From the NCBI RefSeq assembly GCF_039544305.1, contig NZ_BAABLK010000033.1:1-64000 (forward strand): 64,000 nucleotides of DNA, given 5' to 3'. The notes below the pieces were generated by a model, which was not told the origin of the DNA, ran no database searches, and worked only from the letters and a program-made list of their open reading frames with translations. The DNA comes from Paeniglutamicibacter antarcticus_C. Lineage in GTDB: Bacteria > Actinomycetota > Actinomycetes > Actinomycetales > Micrococcaceae. How positions within the stretch are numbered: the first letter of the stretch is position 1; every line of letters begins with the position of its first letter. This document shows positions 45,199 to 54,163 of this stretch, one piece after another. Position numbers and translations under genes: made by a program.

Positions 45199-46404
45199 AT
45201 GAATCAAGACCTGAGACTGCCCTCCGTCAAGCCATGGGTCAAGCCCCTGATGGACGAGCTGGTGGAATTCCGTCGCGAGATCCATGCCAACCCGGAGCTT
45301 TCCTTCGTGGAGTACAAGACCACCGAACGCATCATGAACCGGTTGCGTGAGGCAGGCTTGGAACCGATCGCCCTCGAAGAGACCGGCGCCTACGTCGACA
45401 TCGGCACCGGGCCCATCGCCCTGGCCCTGCGCGCGGACATCGATGCGCTGCCGATCCTGGAGGAAACGGGCCTTGAATACTCCTCGGTCGTTGACGGGGT
45501 GGCGCACTCCTGCGGCCACGACATCCACACCACCGTGATGGTCGGGGTCGCCAAGGCGCTAAAGGCGATTGACGACGATTCCGGGCTGCAGGCACGGATC
45601 CGGGTGATCTTCCAGCCGGCCGAGGAAAAAATGCCCGGCGGCGCGTTGGCGGTGATCGCCGCCGGTGTACTCGACGATGTCCCGCGGATCCTGGCACTGC
45701 ACTGCGAGCCGCGCATCGACGCCGGAAAGATCGGCACCCGCATCGGGGCGATCACCAGCGCGAGCGACACCATCAAGATCGAGCTCAACGGACGCGGCGG
45801 ACACACCTCACGCCCGCACCTGACCGAGGACCTGGTATTCGCGATGAGCCAGATCGCCACCAACGTACCTGCCGTGCTTGGACGCCGCATCGACGTACGC
45901 AGCGCTGTCTCGGTTGTCTGGGGACAGATCCACGCGGGAAGCGCACCCAACGCGATCCCGGGCACCGGATACATGGCCGGCACCATGCGCTGCCTGGACG
46001 GCGAGGCTTGGGAAGGCGCCGGGGACATGCTCGACGAGGTCGTGCGCCAGATCGCCAGCCCGTACGGCGTCGAGGTCAAACTCGAACACATCCGCGGGGT
46101 CCCCCCGGTGATCAACACCGAGGAGGAGACCGACCTCATCGAGGACTCGGCCCGCTCAGAGCTTGGTTCACCGGCCATCGTGCTCACCCCGCAGTCCATG
46201 GGCGGGGAGGATTTCGCCTGGATGACCAACAAGGTTCCCGGTGCCATGATGCGCCTTGGTACCCGTACCCCCGGGGGCGAGGACTACGACCTGCATCGGG
46301 GGGACTACATCCCCGACGAGTCAGCCATCGAGGTTGGCGTTACAGTCATGACGGCCGCTGCCATGCGGGCGATTGCCCAGTTACGGGCGAATCCGGGCAG
46401 CTAG
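45199..46404 (+). CDS. M20-family amidohydrolase/metallopeptidase
   Basis: This is a 401-aa zinc/manganese hydrolase. Metal-binding motifs are ALRADIDALP (M20 Asp), HSCGHDIHTTVM and FQPAEEKMPGGA, with LHCEPR and the final GGEDFAWM ligands. The subfamily resembles N-acyl-L-amino-acid amidohydrolases (hippurate hydrolase-like, IAA-amino acid hydrolases). The substrate is unknown. It follows the bet operon by about 170 bp with its own promoter: TAAGGT (45183-45188) ends 10 nt before ATG 45199. GTG 45187 is an alternative start. Confidence 0.87.
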   Translation: MNQDLRLPSVKPWVKPLMDELVEFRREIHANPELSFVEYKTTERIMNRLREAGLEPIALEETGAYVDIGTGPIALALRADIDALPILEETGLEYSSVVDGVAHSCGHDIHTTVMVGVAKALKAIDDDSGLQARIRVIFQPAEEKMPGGALAVIAAGVLDDVPRILALHCEPRIDAGKIGTRIGAITSASDTIKIELNGRGGHTSRPHLTEDLVFAMSQIATNVPAVLGRRIDVRSAVSVVWGQIHAGSAPNAIPGTGYMAGTMRCLDGEAWEGAGDMLDEVVRQIASPYGVEVKLEHIRGVPPVINTEEETDLIEDSARSELGSPAIVLTPQSMGGEDFAWMTNKVPGAMMRLGTRTPGGEDYDLHRGDYIPDESAIEVGVTVMTAAAMRAIAQLRANPGS

Positions 46405-46659
46405 CGGATACGCGCAGCGTTATCTGGTTGTTATATTTGCGCTCCTCACGTTAAGCGTTTTACAGGCTAGGCTATGTGGGTGTGAAGAGGTCCTTTCCGA
46501 TCAATGGTTTTCGTCTTTTCAAGGCGATCCGTCGATCGGCGAGTACCCACTCACGCTTGGCACCGCAGGTGGCTAACCACGGTGCCGAAATCGGCGAGGG
46601 GCGCCCGTTGCACATCCAAGCCATGACTTGTAGCTCGTAACTTTATGGAGGAAAACCCT

Positions 46660-47757
46660 ATGCGCACCATCAAGCGCAAGACCGGCATGGCAGCAGCCGC
46701 GCTCGGCATTTCGGCACTCGTACTTTCCGGCTGTGGTGCAGCACCCGAGGACGGTGGGGCTTCCGGCTCTGCAGCATCCTCCGACTACCTCGGTTGCATC
46801 GTTTCGGACTCCGGCGGGTTCGACGACCAGTCCTTCAACGAATCCTCCTTCCGCGGCCTGACCCAGGCCGGCAAGGACCTCGGATTCAAGCCCAAGAGCG
46901 CCGAGTCCAAGGCCAACTCCGACTTCGCCACCAACCTCAACGGCATGATGAGCGCGAACTGCAACCTGACCATCACCGTTGGCTTCCTGCTCGGAGATGC
47001 CACCAAGGCCGCCGCCGAAGCCAATCCTGAGAAGCATTTCGCGATCGTTGACTTCGAATACGCCGACCCGATCAAGAACATCAAACCGATCATCTATGAC
47101 ACGGCCCAGGCCGCGTACCTTGCCGGCTACACCGCGGCAGCGCAGTCCAAGACCGGAACCGTTGCCACCTTCGGCGGTATCAAGATCCCGACCGTGACCA
47201 TCTTCATGGACGGCTTCGCCGACGGCGTTGACAAGTACAACACCGACAAGAACAAGGACATCAAACTCCTTGGCTGGGACAAGAAAAAGCAGGACGGCAC
47301 CTTCACCGGCGACTTCGAGAAGCAGGACAAGGGCAAGCAGGTCACCAAGAACTTCCTTGACCAGGGTGCGGACGTCATCATGCCCGTGGCGGGACCGGTC
47401 GGCAAGGGCGCCGGCGCTGCCGTGAAGGCTGCCAATGCATCGGGCAAGTCCGCCTCACTGGTATGGGTCGACTCCGATGGATTCCTGACCGCGCCTGACT
47501 ACAAGGACGTCATGCTGACCTCGGTCATCAAGACTATGGACGAAGCAGTCGAGAAGGTCATCACCGAGGACAAGGCCGGGAACTTCGATTCCACCGCCTA
47601 CGTCGGCACGCTGGAAAACAGCGGCGTCGCACTGGCACCGTTCCACGACTTCGACTCCAAGGTCTCCGACGAGACCAAGTCCGAGCTCGAAGCACTGAAG
47701 GCCGGGATCATCGACGGTTCGATCAAGGTCGAATCGGACTCCAGCCCGAAGTCCTAG
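46660..47757 (+). CDS. BMP-family nucleoside-binding lipoprotein
   Basis: This is the substrate-binding protein of an ABC importer, 365 aa. The signal peptide ends in the lipobox LSGC (about 24-27), so it is lipid-anchored outside the membrane. The PnrA/BMP fold is shown by SDSGGFDDQSFNESSFRGL, TVGFLLGDA, ATFGGIKIPTVTIFMDGFADG and VWVDSDGF. BMP/PnrA proteins bind purine nucleosides. GGAGGA lies 8 nt before ATG 46660. ATPase and two permeases follow, then nucleoside catabolic genes, which supports nucleoside uptake. Confidence 0.92.
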   Translation: MRTIKRKTGMAAAALGISALVLSGCGAAPEDGGASGSAASSDYLGCIVSDSGGFDDQSFNESSFRGLTQAGKDLGFKPKSAESKANSDFATNLNGMMSANCNLTITVGFLLGDATKAAAEANPEKHFAIVDFEYADPIKNIKPIIYDTAQAAYLAGYTAAAQSKTGTVATFGGIKIPTVTIFMDGFADGVDKYNTDKNKDIKLLGWDKKKQDGTFTGDFEKQDKGKQVTKNFLDQGADVIMPVAGPVGKGAGAAVKAANASGKSASLVWVDSDGFLTAPDYKDVMLTSVIKTMDEAVEKVITEDKAGNFDSTAYVGTLENSGVALAPFHDFDSKVSDETKSELEALKAGIIDGSIKVESDSSPKS

Positions 47758-47795
47758 CACCCATTTCCGGTGCACCTATTGACCCAGCACCATCC

Positions 47796-47860
47796 GGCGC
47801 ACTGCCGGCCCCTAACGCCGGCTCCCTCCAGGAGTAGGCGTTCGGGGCCGGCAGCGCGCC
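47796..47860 (+). terminator. Hairpin after the BMP lipoprotein gene
   Basis: GGCGC-x-CTGCCGGCCCC (47796-47812) pairs with GGGGCCGGCAG-x-GCGCC (47844-47860), and AACGCC (47814-47819) pairs with GGCGTT (47837-47842) inside. It can act as a leaky terminator that makes more binding protein than ATPase and permeases. Confidence 0.6.
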
Positions 47861-47903
47861 TTTGGCCTGCATAGTCTGAAGGAACATACCGTTAGGGACA
47901 CGG

Positions 47904-47933
47904 CGATGGCAGGACCCACTAGGTCCGCCATCG
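47904..47933 (+). promoter_or_regulatory. Hairpin just upstream of the ABC ATPase gene
   Basis: CGATGGC-A-GGACC (47904-47916) pairs with GGTCC-G-CCATCG (47922-47933) with one bulged A and a CACTA loop. It ends 28 nt before the GTG start. It could protect the processed downstream mRNA or affect translation; the role is unknown. Confidence 0.4.
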
Positions 47934-47961
47934 GTATCTGATAACCAAGAATGGTGGTGTC

Positions 47962-49518
47962 GTGAAACTCGAACTCCAAGGAATCTCGAAGGCGTTTGGA
48001 TCGTTTTACGCCAACGAGAACATCGACCTCGTCGTCGAAGAGGGGCAGATCCACTGCCTGCTCGGCGAAAACGGGGCAGGCAAGTCAACGCTGATGAACG
48101 TCCTGTACGGCCTTTACGAGCCAACGGCCGGACGCATCCTGGTCGATGACAAGCCGGTTTCCTTCCGCGGTCCCGGCGATGCAATGGCAGCGGGCATCGG
48201 CATGGTGCACCAGCACTTCATGCTGATTCCGGTCTTCACCGTTGCGGAGAACGTCGCCTTGGGCGCCGAGGCCACCAAGGCCGGGGATTTCCTGGACCTG
48301 GAGGTCACCCGGAAGAAGATCCGCGAGATTTCCGACAAGTACGGGTTCGACGTTGACCCCGACGCTTTGGTCGAGGACCTTCCGGTGGGTGTGCAGCAGC
48401 GCGTGGAAATCATCAAGGCATTGGTGCGCAACGCAGAGGTACTGATCCTCGACGAGCCCACCGCAGTGCTGACACCCCAAGAAACCGACGAGCTGCTGGA
48501 CATCATGCGCCAGCTGCGCAGCAATGGCACCTCCATCGTCTTCATCTCCCACAAGCTGCGCGAGGTCAAGGCCGTCTCCGACGTGATCACGGTGATTCGC
48601 CGCGGCCGCGTCGTGGGAGACGCCCCGCCAAGTGCCGAAACCACCGAACTGGCCTCCATGATGGTGGGCCGCGAGGTGAAGCTCACCATGGACAAGACGC
48701 CGGCGGACACCGGCGAGGTCGCGTTCACCGTCAAGAACCTCACCGTCACCTCCACCACCGGCCAACGCGTGATTGATGACCTGAGCTTCGAGATCCGCCG
48801 CGGAGAGATCCTTGCCATTGCCGGTGTCCAAGGCAACGGGCAAACCGAACTCACCGAGGCGATCCTGGGTATCCAGGACCGCGTCACCGGATCCATTACG
48901 CTCGAGGGCAAGGAACTGCTGGGCCGCAGCGTCAAGCAGGTGCTGGGTTCAGGCATCGGCTTCGTGCCCGAGGACCGTACATCGGACGGACTGGTCGCGG
49001 ACTTCACCATTGCCGAGAACCTCATCCTTGACCTGTACGACAAGCCCCCCTTTGCCAAGGGCATCTCGATGCGCCCCGCAGAGATCAGGAAGAACGCCGA
49101 ACAACGGGTCGCCGAGTTCGACGTGCGCACCCCCTCGGCCCAAAACCTCGCCTCCTCGCTTTCCGGCGGCAACCAGCAAAAGGTGGTGATGGCGCGCGAG
49201 CTTTCCCGCCCGCTGCGCCTGTTCATCGCCTCCCAGCCCACCCGCGGGGTGGATGTGGGCTCCATCGAGTTCCTGCACCGCCGCATCGTGACCGAACGCG
49301 ACGAAGGCACCCCGGTCATGATCGTGTCCACCGAGCTGGACGAGGTTCTCCAGCTCGCGGACCGTATTGCCGTGCTCTACAAGGGCCGGCTCATAGGCAT
49401 CGTGGATGCCAGCACCCCGCGTGATGTCCTGGGCCTGATGATGGCCGGCGTTTCGCCCGAGGAAGCCGATGACGCACATAAGGATTCCCCCGACGACATA
49501 GAAGGAGACTTCGCGTGA
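47962..49518 (+). CDS. Nucleoside ABC transporter ATP-binding protein (two NBDs)
   Basis: This is a 518-aa fused ATPase. NBD1 has Walker A GENGAGKS (about 36-43), a divergent signature LPVGVQQRVE and Walker B LILDEPTAVLTPQE. NBD2 has a degenerate Walker A (GVQGNGQTE), a canonical LSGGNQQKV signature and a changed Walker B (LFIASQPTRGVD). This asymmetric two-NBD layout is typical of YufO/NupO and RbsA-like importers. The start is GTG 47962 with only a weak GGTGG upstream. Its stop overlaps the first permease start by 4 bp (GTGA). Confidence 0.93.
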   Translation: MKLELQGISKAFGSFYANENIDLVVEEGQIHCLLGENGAGKSTLMNVLYGLYEPTAGRILVDDKPVSFRGPGDAMAAGIGMVHQHFMLIPVFTVAENVALGAEATKAGDFLDLEVTRKKIREISDKYGFDVDPDALVEDLPVGVQQRVEIIKALVRNAEVLILDEPTAVLTPQETDELLDIMRQLRSNGTSIVFISHKLREVKAVSDVITVIRRGRVVGDAPPSAETTELASMMVGREVKLTMDKTPADTGEVAFTVKNLTVTSTTGQRVIDDLSFEIRRGEILAIAGVQGNGQTELTEAILGIQDRVTGSITLEGKELLGRSVKQVLGSGIGFVPEDRTSDGLVADFTIAENLILDLYDKPPFAKGISMRPAEIRKNAEQRVAEFDVRTPSAQNLASSLSGGNQQKVVMARELSRPLRLFIASQPTRGVDVGSIEFLHRRIVTERDEGTPVMIVSTELDEVLQLADRIAVLYKGRLIGIVDASTPRDVLGLMMAGVSPEEADDAHKDSPDDIEGDFA

Positions 49519-50768
49519 GCCAGAGCGAACTTTCCCCCGGCGCTCCGCCGCCGCTTCACACCAACACCATCCAAGACGGCCAACAAAGCGTCTGGGTGAA
49601 GGTCACGCAGGGCCCCGGGCTCGTCTCGGTGCTTGCGGTGTTCGTTGCCTTGGTGCTCGGCGGCTTCTTGATAGCCGCGACCGACGCCAAGGTCGCGGAG
49701 ACCGCCGGCTACCTCTTCTCAAGGCCTTCGGACTTCTTCGGCGCCCTGTGGGCCGCGGGGACCGACTCCTACGTCTCGCTCTTCCAAGGCTCGATCTACA
49801 ACTCGAACCAGGGCTTCGCCCCGTTCCTGGAGACCCTCACGGTTTCCACCCCGCTGATCTGCGCAGGCCTGGGCGTTGCCCTGGCCTTCCGCGCGGGCCT
49901 GTTCAACATCGGTGCCCAGGGCCAGATCATCATCGGCGCCATCATGGCCGCCTATGCCGGTTTCGCCTGGCACCTGCCCATCGGGATCCACCTGCTGCTG
50001 GTGGTCCTCATGGGCGTGGTCGGCGGCGCCATCTGGGGCGGGCTGGTGGGCTTGCTCAAGGCCAGGACCGGGGCCCATGAAGTGATCCTGACGATCATGT
50101 TCAACTACGTGGCCCTGTACTTCCTTGACTTCCTGCTCAACACCACGGCGTTCCAGCGCCCGGGGGAGACCAATCCGATCTCCCCGATCCTCGATGCCAA
50201 CGCGGTGTTCCCGGCGCTGCCGGGTTCGCGCCTGCACCTGGGATTCGTCATGGCGATCCTGTTGACGGTCCTGGTTGCCTGGATCCTGAAGCGTTCCACC
50301 ATCGGATTCGAGTTCCGTGCCGTGGGCATCAACCCCGCCGCCGCACGCACCGCCGGGGTGAACGTGGCCCGCTCCACCATCCTGGTCATGGCCATCGCCG
50401 GTGCCTTGGCCGGCGCCGCCGGTGTTGCCCAGGTGGCGGGCACCGAAAAGGTGCTCACTGCCGGTATTGCCGCCTCGCTGGGTTTTGACGCCATCACCGT
50501 TGCCCTGCTGGGTCGGTCCACCCCTTGGGGCACGTTCTTCGCCGGCCTGCTCTTCGGGGCATTCCGCGCCGGTGCGGTGACCATGCAGATCTCCACGGGA
50601 ACCCCGATCGACATCGTGTTGGTTGTCCAGTCGCTGATTGTCCTGTTCATCGCAGCACCACCGCTGGTGCGAGCCATGTTCGGGCTCAACAGGAAACCCA
50701 AGAACAAGCCCCCCAAGCACGCGGCACCCGTGCCCGCTGCACCTGCCAGCCAAGGAGGTGGCGCATGA
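49515..50768 (+). CDS. Nucleoside ABC transporter permease 1
   Basis: This is a 417-aa membrane protein of the BPD_transp_2 type with about 10 helices. It includes GLGVALAFRAGLFNIGAQGQIIIGA, VILTIMFNYVA and RAVGINPAAARTAGVN with GIAASLGFDAITVALLGR, all family landmarks of YufP/NupP-like permeases. A Pro/Lys-rich tail follows the last helix. GTG 49515 overlaps the ATPase gene and its own stop overlaps permease 2 (ATGA), so the three are translationally coupled. Confidence 0.92.
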   Translation: MSQSELSPGAPPPLHTNTIQDGQQSVWVKVTQGPGLVSVLAVFVALVLGGFLIAATDAKVAETAGYLFSRPSDFFGALWAAGTDSYVSLFQGSIYNSNQGFAPFLETLTVSTPLICAGLGVALAFRAGLFNIGAQGQIIIGAIMAAYAGFAWHLPIGIHLLLVVLMGVVGGAIWGGLVGLLKARTGAHEVILTIMFNYVALYFLDFLLNTTAFQRPGETNPISPILDANAVFPALPGSRLHLGFVMAILLTVLVAWILKRSTIGFEFRAVGINPAAARTAGVNVARSTILVMAIAGALAGAAGVAQVAGTEKVLTAGIAASLGFDAITVALLGRSTPWGTFFAGLLFGAFRAGAVTMQISTGTPIDIVLVVQSLIVLFIAAPPLVRAMFGLNRKPKNKPPKHAAPVPAAPASQGGGA

Positions 50769-52048
50769 GCGCGCCGGCCCCAACCCTGCCCACCAAGATG
50801 CGCCCGCTTGCTCCGGTGAGCTTCAAAACCCCGATCATGCTCTCGGTGGTTGGCCTGCTGTCACTGGTGTTCTTCGGATTCGCCGGCTCTGACCAGAGCG
50901 CAACCTTCGGAATCTCCACCGGCGGGGACGTCTTCATGCTGCCCGATTTGGTCATGCCCGGCATTGCTACCGGTATCGTACTCGGCCTTGGCATGTGCGT
51001 CTTGGCCGGATACTCGATCTTCATGGCCCGCGAGCGCCGCCCGACACCGGGCTGGGTGCCGATGGTCTTTGCCGCGCTGTTCATCTTCTCCTTCCTCGTC
51101 TGGGTCGTCTCCGGGGCCCGCACCCCGCAGATCTCCCTGGCCGGGTTGATCGCCGGATCGGTGACCCTGGCGGTCCCGCTGGTTTTCGGCTCGCTTTCCG
51201 GTGTGCTGTGCGAGCGGGCGGGCGTTGTAAACATCGCCATCGAGGGCCAGCTGCTCGGCGGTGCCTTCAGCGCCGCGATCATCGCCTCGGTCACCGGCAA
51301 CCCGATGCTCGGCCTGCTGGCAGCCGCCGCGGCCGGCGCCCTGGTCTCTGTCGTGCTGGCGATCTTCACCATCAAATACGTGGTCAACCAGATCATTGTC
51401 GGCGTTGTCCTCAACGTACTGGTCTCCGGTATCACCGGGTTCCTGTTCACCACCGTGATGCAGGAGGACCCGGAGCTTTACAACTCACCGGGCCGCCTAC
51501 CGGTCATCGACATCCCGGGTCTCTCTGCCATCCCGATCATCGGCCCGATCCTCTTCCGTCAGTCCATCGTGGGCTACCTGATGTACATTGCGGTTGCCGC
51601 GGTGTGGATCGGTCTGTTCAAGACCCGCTGGGGCCTGCGCGTGCGCGCCGTCGGCGAGCACCCCTTGGCAGCGGACACCCTGGGCATCAAGGTCAACGCC
51701 ACGCGTTTCACCAACGTGGTCATGGGAGGCGCGATAGCCGGGATCGGCGGTTCCTTCTTCACCTTGGTCGCCATCGACTCCTTCACCAAGGAGATCTCCG
51801 GCGGGCGTGGCTTCATCGCGCTGGCCGCGGTGATCTTTGGTCGATGGAACCCGATCGGTGCGTTCTTCGCCGCACTGCTCTTTGGCTTTGCGGACAACCT
51901 GCAGTCGATCCTAACCATCATCGGTACCCCGGTGCCCAGCCAGTTCATGGCGATGCTGCCCTATGTGGTCACGATCTTCGCCGTGGCCGGGCTGGTCGGC
52001 AAATCCAGGGCTCCGGCGGCCGTCGGCGAACCCTATGTCAAGGGTTAG
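50765..52048 (+). CDS. Nucleoside ABC transporter permease 2
   Basis: This second BPD_transp_2 permease is 427 aa, YufQ/NupQ-like. It has LCERAGVVNIAIEGQLLGGA, VVNQIIVGVVLNVLVSGITGFLF, RVRAVGEHPLAADTLGIKV and GRGFIALAAVIFGRWNPIGAF. The ATG at 50765 lies in the ATGA overlap with permease 1 and after a GGAGGTG site; the longer open frame upstream is not used. cdd follows 12 bp after the stop. Confidence 0.92.
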   Translation: MSAPAPTLPTKMRPLAPVSFKTPIMLSVVGLLSLVFFGFAGSDQSATFGISTGGDVFMLPDLVMPGIATGIVLGLGMCVLAGYSIFMARERRPTPGWVPMVFAALFIFSFLVWVVSGARTPQISLAGLIAGSVTLAVPLVFGSLSGVLCERAGVVNIAIEGQLLGGAFSAAIIASVTGNPMLGLLAAAAAGALVSVVLAIFTIKYVVNQIIVGVVLNVLVSGITGFLFTTVMQEDPELYNSPGRLPVIDIPGLSAIPIIGPILFRQSIVGYLMYIAVAAVWIGLFKTRWGLRVRAVGEHPLAADTLGIKVNATRFTNVVMGGAIAGIGGSFFTLVAIDSFTKEISGGRGFIALAAVIFGRWNPIGAFFAALLFGFADNLQSILTIIGTPVPSQFMAMLPYVVTIFAVAGLVGKSRAPAAVGEPYVKG

Positions 52049-52060
52049 CGGGAGCATGCC

Positions 52061-52477
52061 ATGAGCGAAGCCGCCAATACCCTTCCCGTGGTCGGCGAAG
52101 CCGAGTGGGAAGCACTCCGGCTCGCAGCCGTCGCGGCCATGAACCGTGCCTACGCGCCGTACTCGAGCTTCAAGGTCGGGGCCGCAGCCATGACCGAGGA
52201 CGGCCGGACCATCTCCGGCTGCAACGTCGAAAACGCCGCCTACGGTGTCACCCTGTGCGCCGAATGCAACATGATCGGCGAGCTCTTTGCCACCGGCGGC
52301 GGCAAGCTCCACGCGTTCTACTGCGTGGACGCACGAGGTGCAGCGCTGATGCCCTGCGGGCGATGCCGCCAGCTGCTTTCCGAGCACCGCGGGTCAAGGA
52401 TGGCGCTGATGACACCCAACGGAATACAAACCATGGAACAGGTGCTGCCCGACGCGTTCGGGCCGCACAACCTCTAG
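52061..52477 (+). CDS. cdd: Cytidine deaminase
   Basis: Cdd deaminates cytidine and deoxycytidine to (deoxy)uridine. The 138-aa zinc enzyme has FKVGAAAM, the CNVENAAYGVTLCAE box (zinc Cys and proton-shuttle Glu in CAE) and PCGRCRQLLSE (two zinc Cys), the form of the small tetrameric enzyme. It lies between the nucleoside importer and deoA in the same operon. Confidence 0.96.
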   Translation: MSEAANTLPVVGEAEWEALRLAAVAAMNRAYAPYSSFKVGAAAMTEDGRTISGCNVENAAYGVTLCAECNMIGELFATGGGKLHAFYCVDARGAALMPCGRCRQLLSEHRGSRMALMTPNGIQTMEQVLPDAFGPHNL

Positions 52478-52510
52478 GTCCGGGAATGATCCGGCACGAA
52501 TGGAGCATTG

Positions 52511-53824
52511 ATGAGCACCGAGAACTTTGACGCAGTGGACATCATCAGCATCAAGCGCGACCGCGGCACGCTTAGCGCGGAGCAGATCGACTGGACCATC
52601 GACGCATACACCCGTGGGGTCATCGCCGAGGAACAGATGGCGGCACTGAACATGGCGATCCTGCTCAACGGGATGGACCGAGCGGAGATCTCCCGCTGGA
52701 CCACTGCCATGATCAATTCCGGGCAACGCATGGACTTCTCAACCCTGCGCACCCCCGCAGGGTTGGCGATGGCAACCATCGACAAGCACTCCACCGGCGG
52801 GGTAGGGGATAAGATCACGCTGCCCCTGGCCCCACTGGTCGCGGCGTTCGGGGTTGCCGTCCCGCAGCTCTCGGGCCGGGGCCTGGGGCACACCGGCGGC
52901 ACCCTGGACAAGCTCGAGGCCATCAAAGGGTGGCGTGCGGATCTGTCCAACGCGGCCATGATGCGCCAGCTTTCCGAAGTCGGTGCGGTGATCTGCGCCG
53001 CCGGTGCCGGGCTGGCACCGGCGGACAAGAAGCTCTACGCACTGCGTGATGTCACCGGCACCGTCGAAGCGATCCCGCTGATCGCCTCCTCGATCATGAG
53101 CAAGAAGATCGCCGAGGGCACCGGGGCGCTGGTGCTCGATGTCAAGGTCGGCTCCGGCGCCTTCATGAAGTCGATCCAGGATGCCCGCGAACTGGCCAAC
53201 ACTATGGTGAACCTGGGTACCGATGCAGGGGTGCACACCGTCGCGCTGCTGACCAACATGGACACCCCGCTGGGCCTGACCGCCGGCAACGCCATCGAGG
53301 TGGAAGAATCCATCGAGGTGTTGGCCGGGGGAGGGCCCGCCGATGTGGTGGAGCTGACCGTGGCCCTGGCCACCGAGATGCTCGCCGGGGCAGGGATCCA
53401 CGACGTTGATGTCGCCGCGGCGCTGAAGGACGGGCGGGCGATGGACAAATGGCGTGCCATGATCGCCGCCCAAGGCGGGGACAACGGCGCAGCGCTCCCG
53501 GTGGCCAAGGAATCGGAAACGATCTACGCGCAGGCCGACGGCGTCATCACTTCCCTTGACGCGATGGATGTCGGAGTGGCTGCCTGGCGCCTGGGCGCCG
53601 GACGTGCCCGCCGCCAGGATCCGGTTCAGGCAGGGGCCGGGGTGCGTCTGCACGCCAAGCCCGGGGACGTGGTGCGCCGTGGGCAGCCCCTTGCCACGAT
53701 GCTCACCGACACCCCGGAACGCTTCGCCAGGGCCCGGGAATCCTTGCAACGCGCGGCAAGCATTGCGCCGGCGGGCAACAGGCCCGACATGGTGCTGATC
53801 CACGAGAGGATCTCCGCCTCCTAG
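52511..53824 (+). CDS. deoA: Thymidine/pyrimidine-nucleoside phosphorylase
   Basis: This enzyme splits pyrimidine nucleosides with phosphate to the base and (deoxy)ribose 1-phosphate. The 437-aa protein shows ISIKRDRGTLSAEQIDW, KHSTGGVGDKITLPLAP (phosphate/substrate loop), SGRGLGHTGGTLDKLEAI and VLDVKVGSGAFM, plus the C-terminal PYNP domain. ATG 52511 has GGAG 5 nt upstream. Family members differ in base preference. It ends the uptake-salvage operon; the RIT element is inserted shortly downstream. Confidence 0.95.
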   Translation: MSTENFDAVDIISIKRDRGTLSAEQIDWTIDAYTRGVIAEEQMAALNMAILLNGMDRAEISRWTTAMINSGQRMDFSTLRTPAGLAMATIDKHSTGGVGDKITLPLAPLVAAFGVAVPQLSGRGLGHTGGTLDKLEAIKGWRADLSNAAMMRQLSEVGAVICAAGAGLAPADKKLYALRDVTGTVEAIPLIASSIMSKKIAEGTGALVLDVKVGSGAFMKSIQDARELANTMVNLGTDAGVHTVALLTNMDTPLGLTAGNAIEVEESIEVLAGGGPADVVELTVALATEMLAGAGIHDVDVAAALKDGRAMDKWRAMIAAQGGDNGAALPVAKESETIYAQADGVITSLDAMDVGVAAWRLGAGRARRQDPVQAGAGVRLHAKPGDVVRRGQPLATMLTDTPERFARARESLQRAASIAPAGNRPDMVLIHERISAS

Positions 53825-53972
53825 GGGATTTGCCCGGGCAACGTACATCAACCGGTGGCCGTCCGTTCCCCGCCGGCCCGGCCCGTGGATGCCGTTTGGG
53901 TGCGGTCCATCTTTCCACCCGTGGAACGATGCCCAACACGGGTTTGTGCGGGAGAATGGGAAGTACGCGGAA

Positions 53973-54011
53973 CGCGTTCCCCCCGGGCACGCCGTGCCCG
54001 GGGGGAACGCG
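53973..54011 (+). terminator. Terminator after deoA
   Basis: A perfect 18-bp inverted repeat (53973-53990 with 53994-54011) with a GCC loop, about 150 bp after the deoA stop, ends the nucleoside operon before the mobile element. Confidence 0.75.
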
Positions 54012-54041
54012 GCGTTGGGCACCGAAGAGTGAAAGCCGGTT

Positions 54042-54073
54042 TCGCTGTTAAGCCGAATTCGGCTTAACAGCGA
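54042..54073. repeat. 32-bp perfect palindrome at the left edge of the RIT element
   Basis: The half-site TCGCTGTTAAGCCGAA is followed directly by its exact reverse complement. It contains GTTAAGCC, then GAATTC, then GGCTTAAC, which looks like a recombinase core site: two inverted binding arms around a 6-bp spacer. Confidence 0.85.
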
Positions 54074-54163
54074 TTATGCCGCGGAAAACGTTAAGCCGAG
54101 TTTGGGAGGTCGCCCCTTACCGTTCAGGGGTTTGGAACCCATTCCTCGGCTTAACATTTTTGG
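54067..54163 (+). repeat. Left inverted repeat of the RIT element
   Basis: The 97-bp repeat starts ACAGCGATTATGCC and ends CTTAACATTTTTGG. It matches the reverse complement of the right repeat with three substitutions and one extra T. It contains GTTAAGCCG and CGGCTTAAC arms and, in the middle, a segment with CCCCTTACCGTTCAGGGG. Confidence 0.92.
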
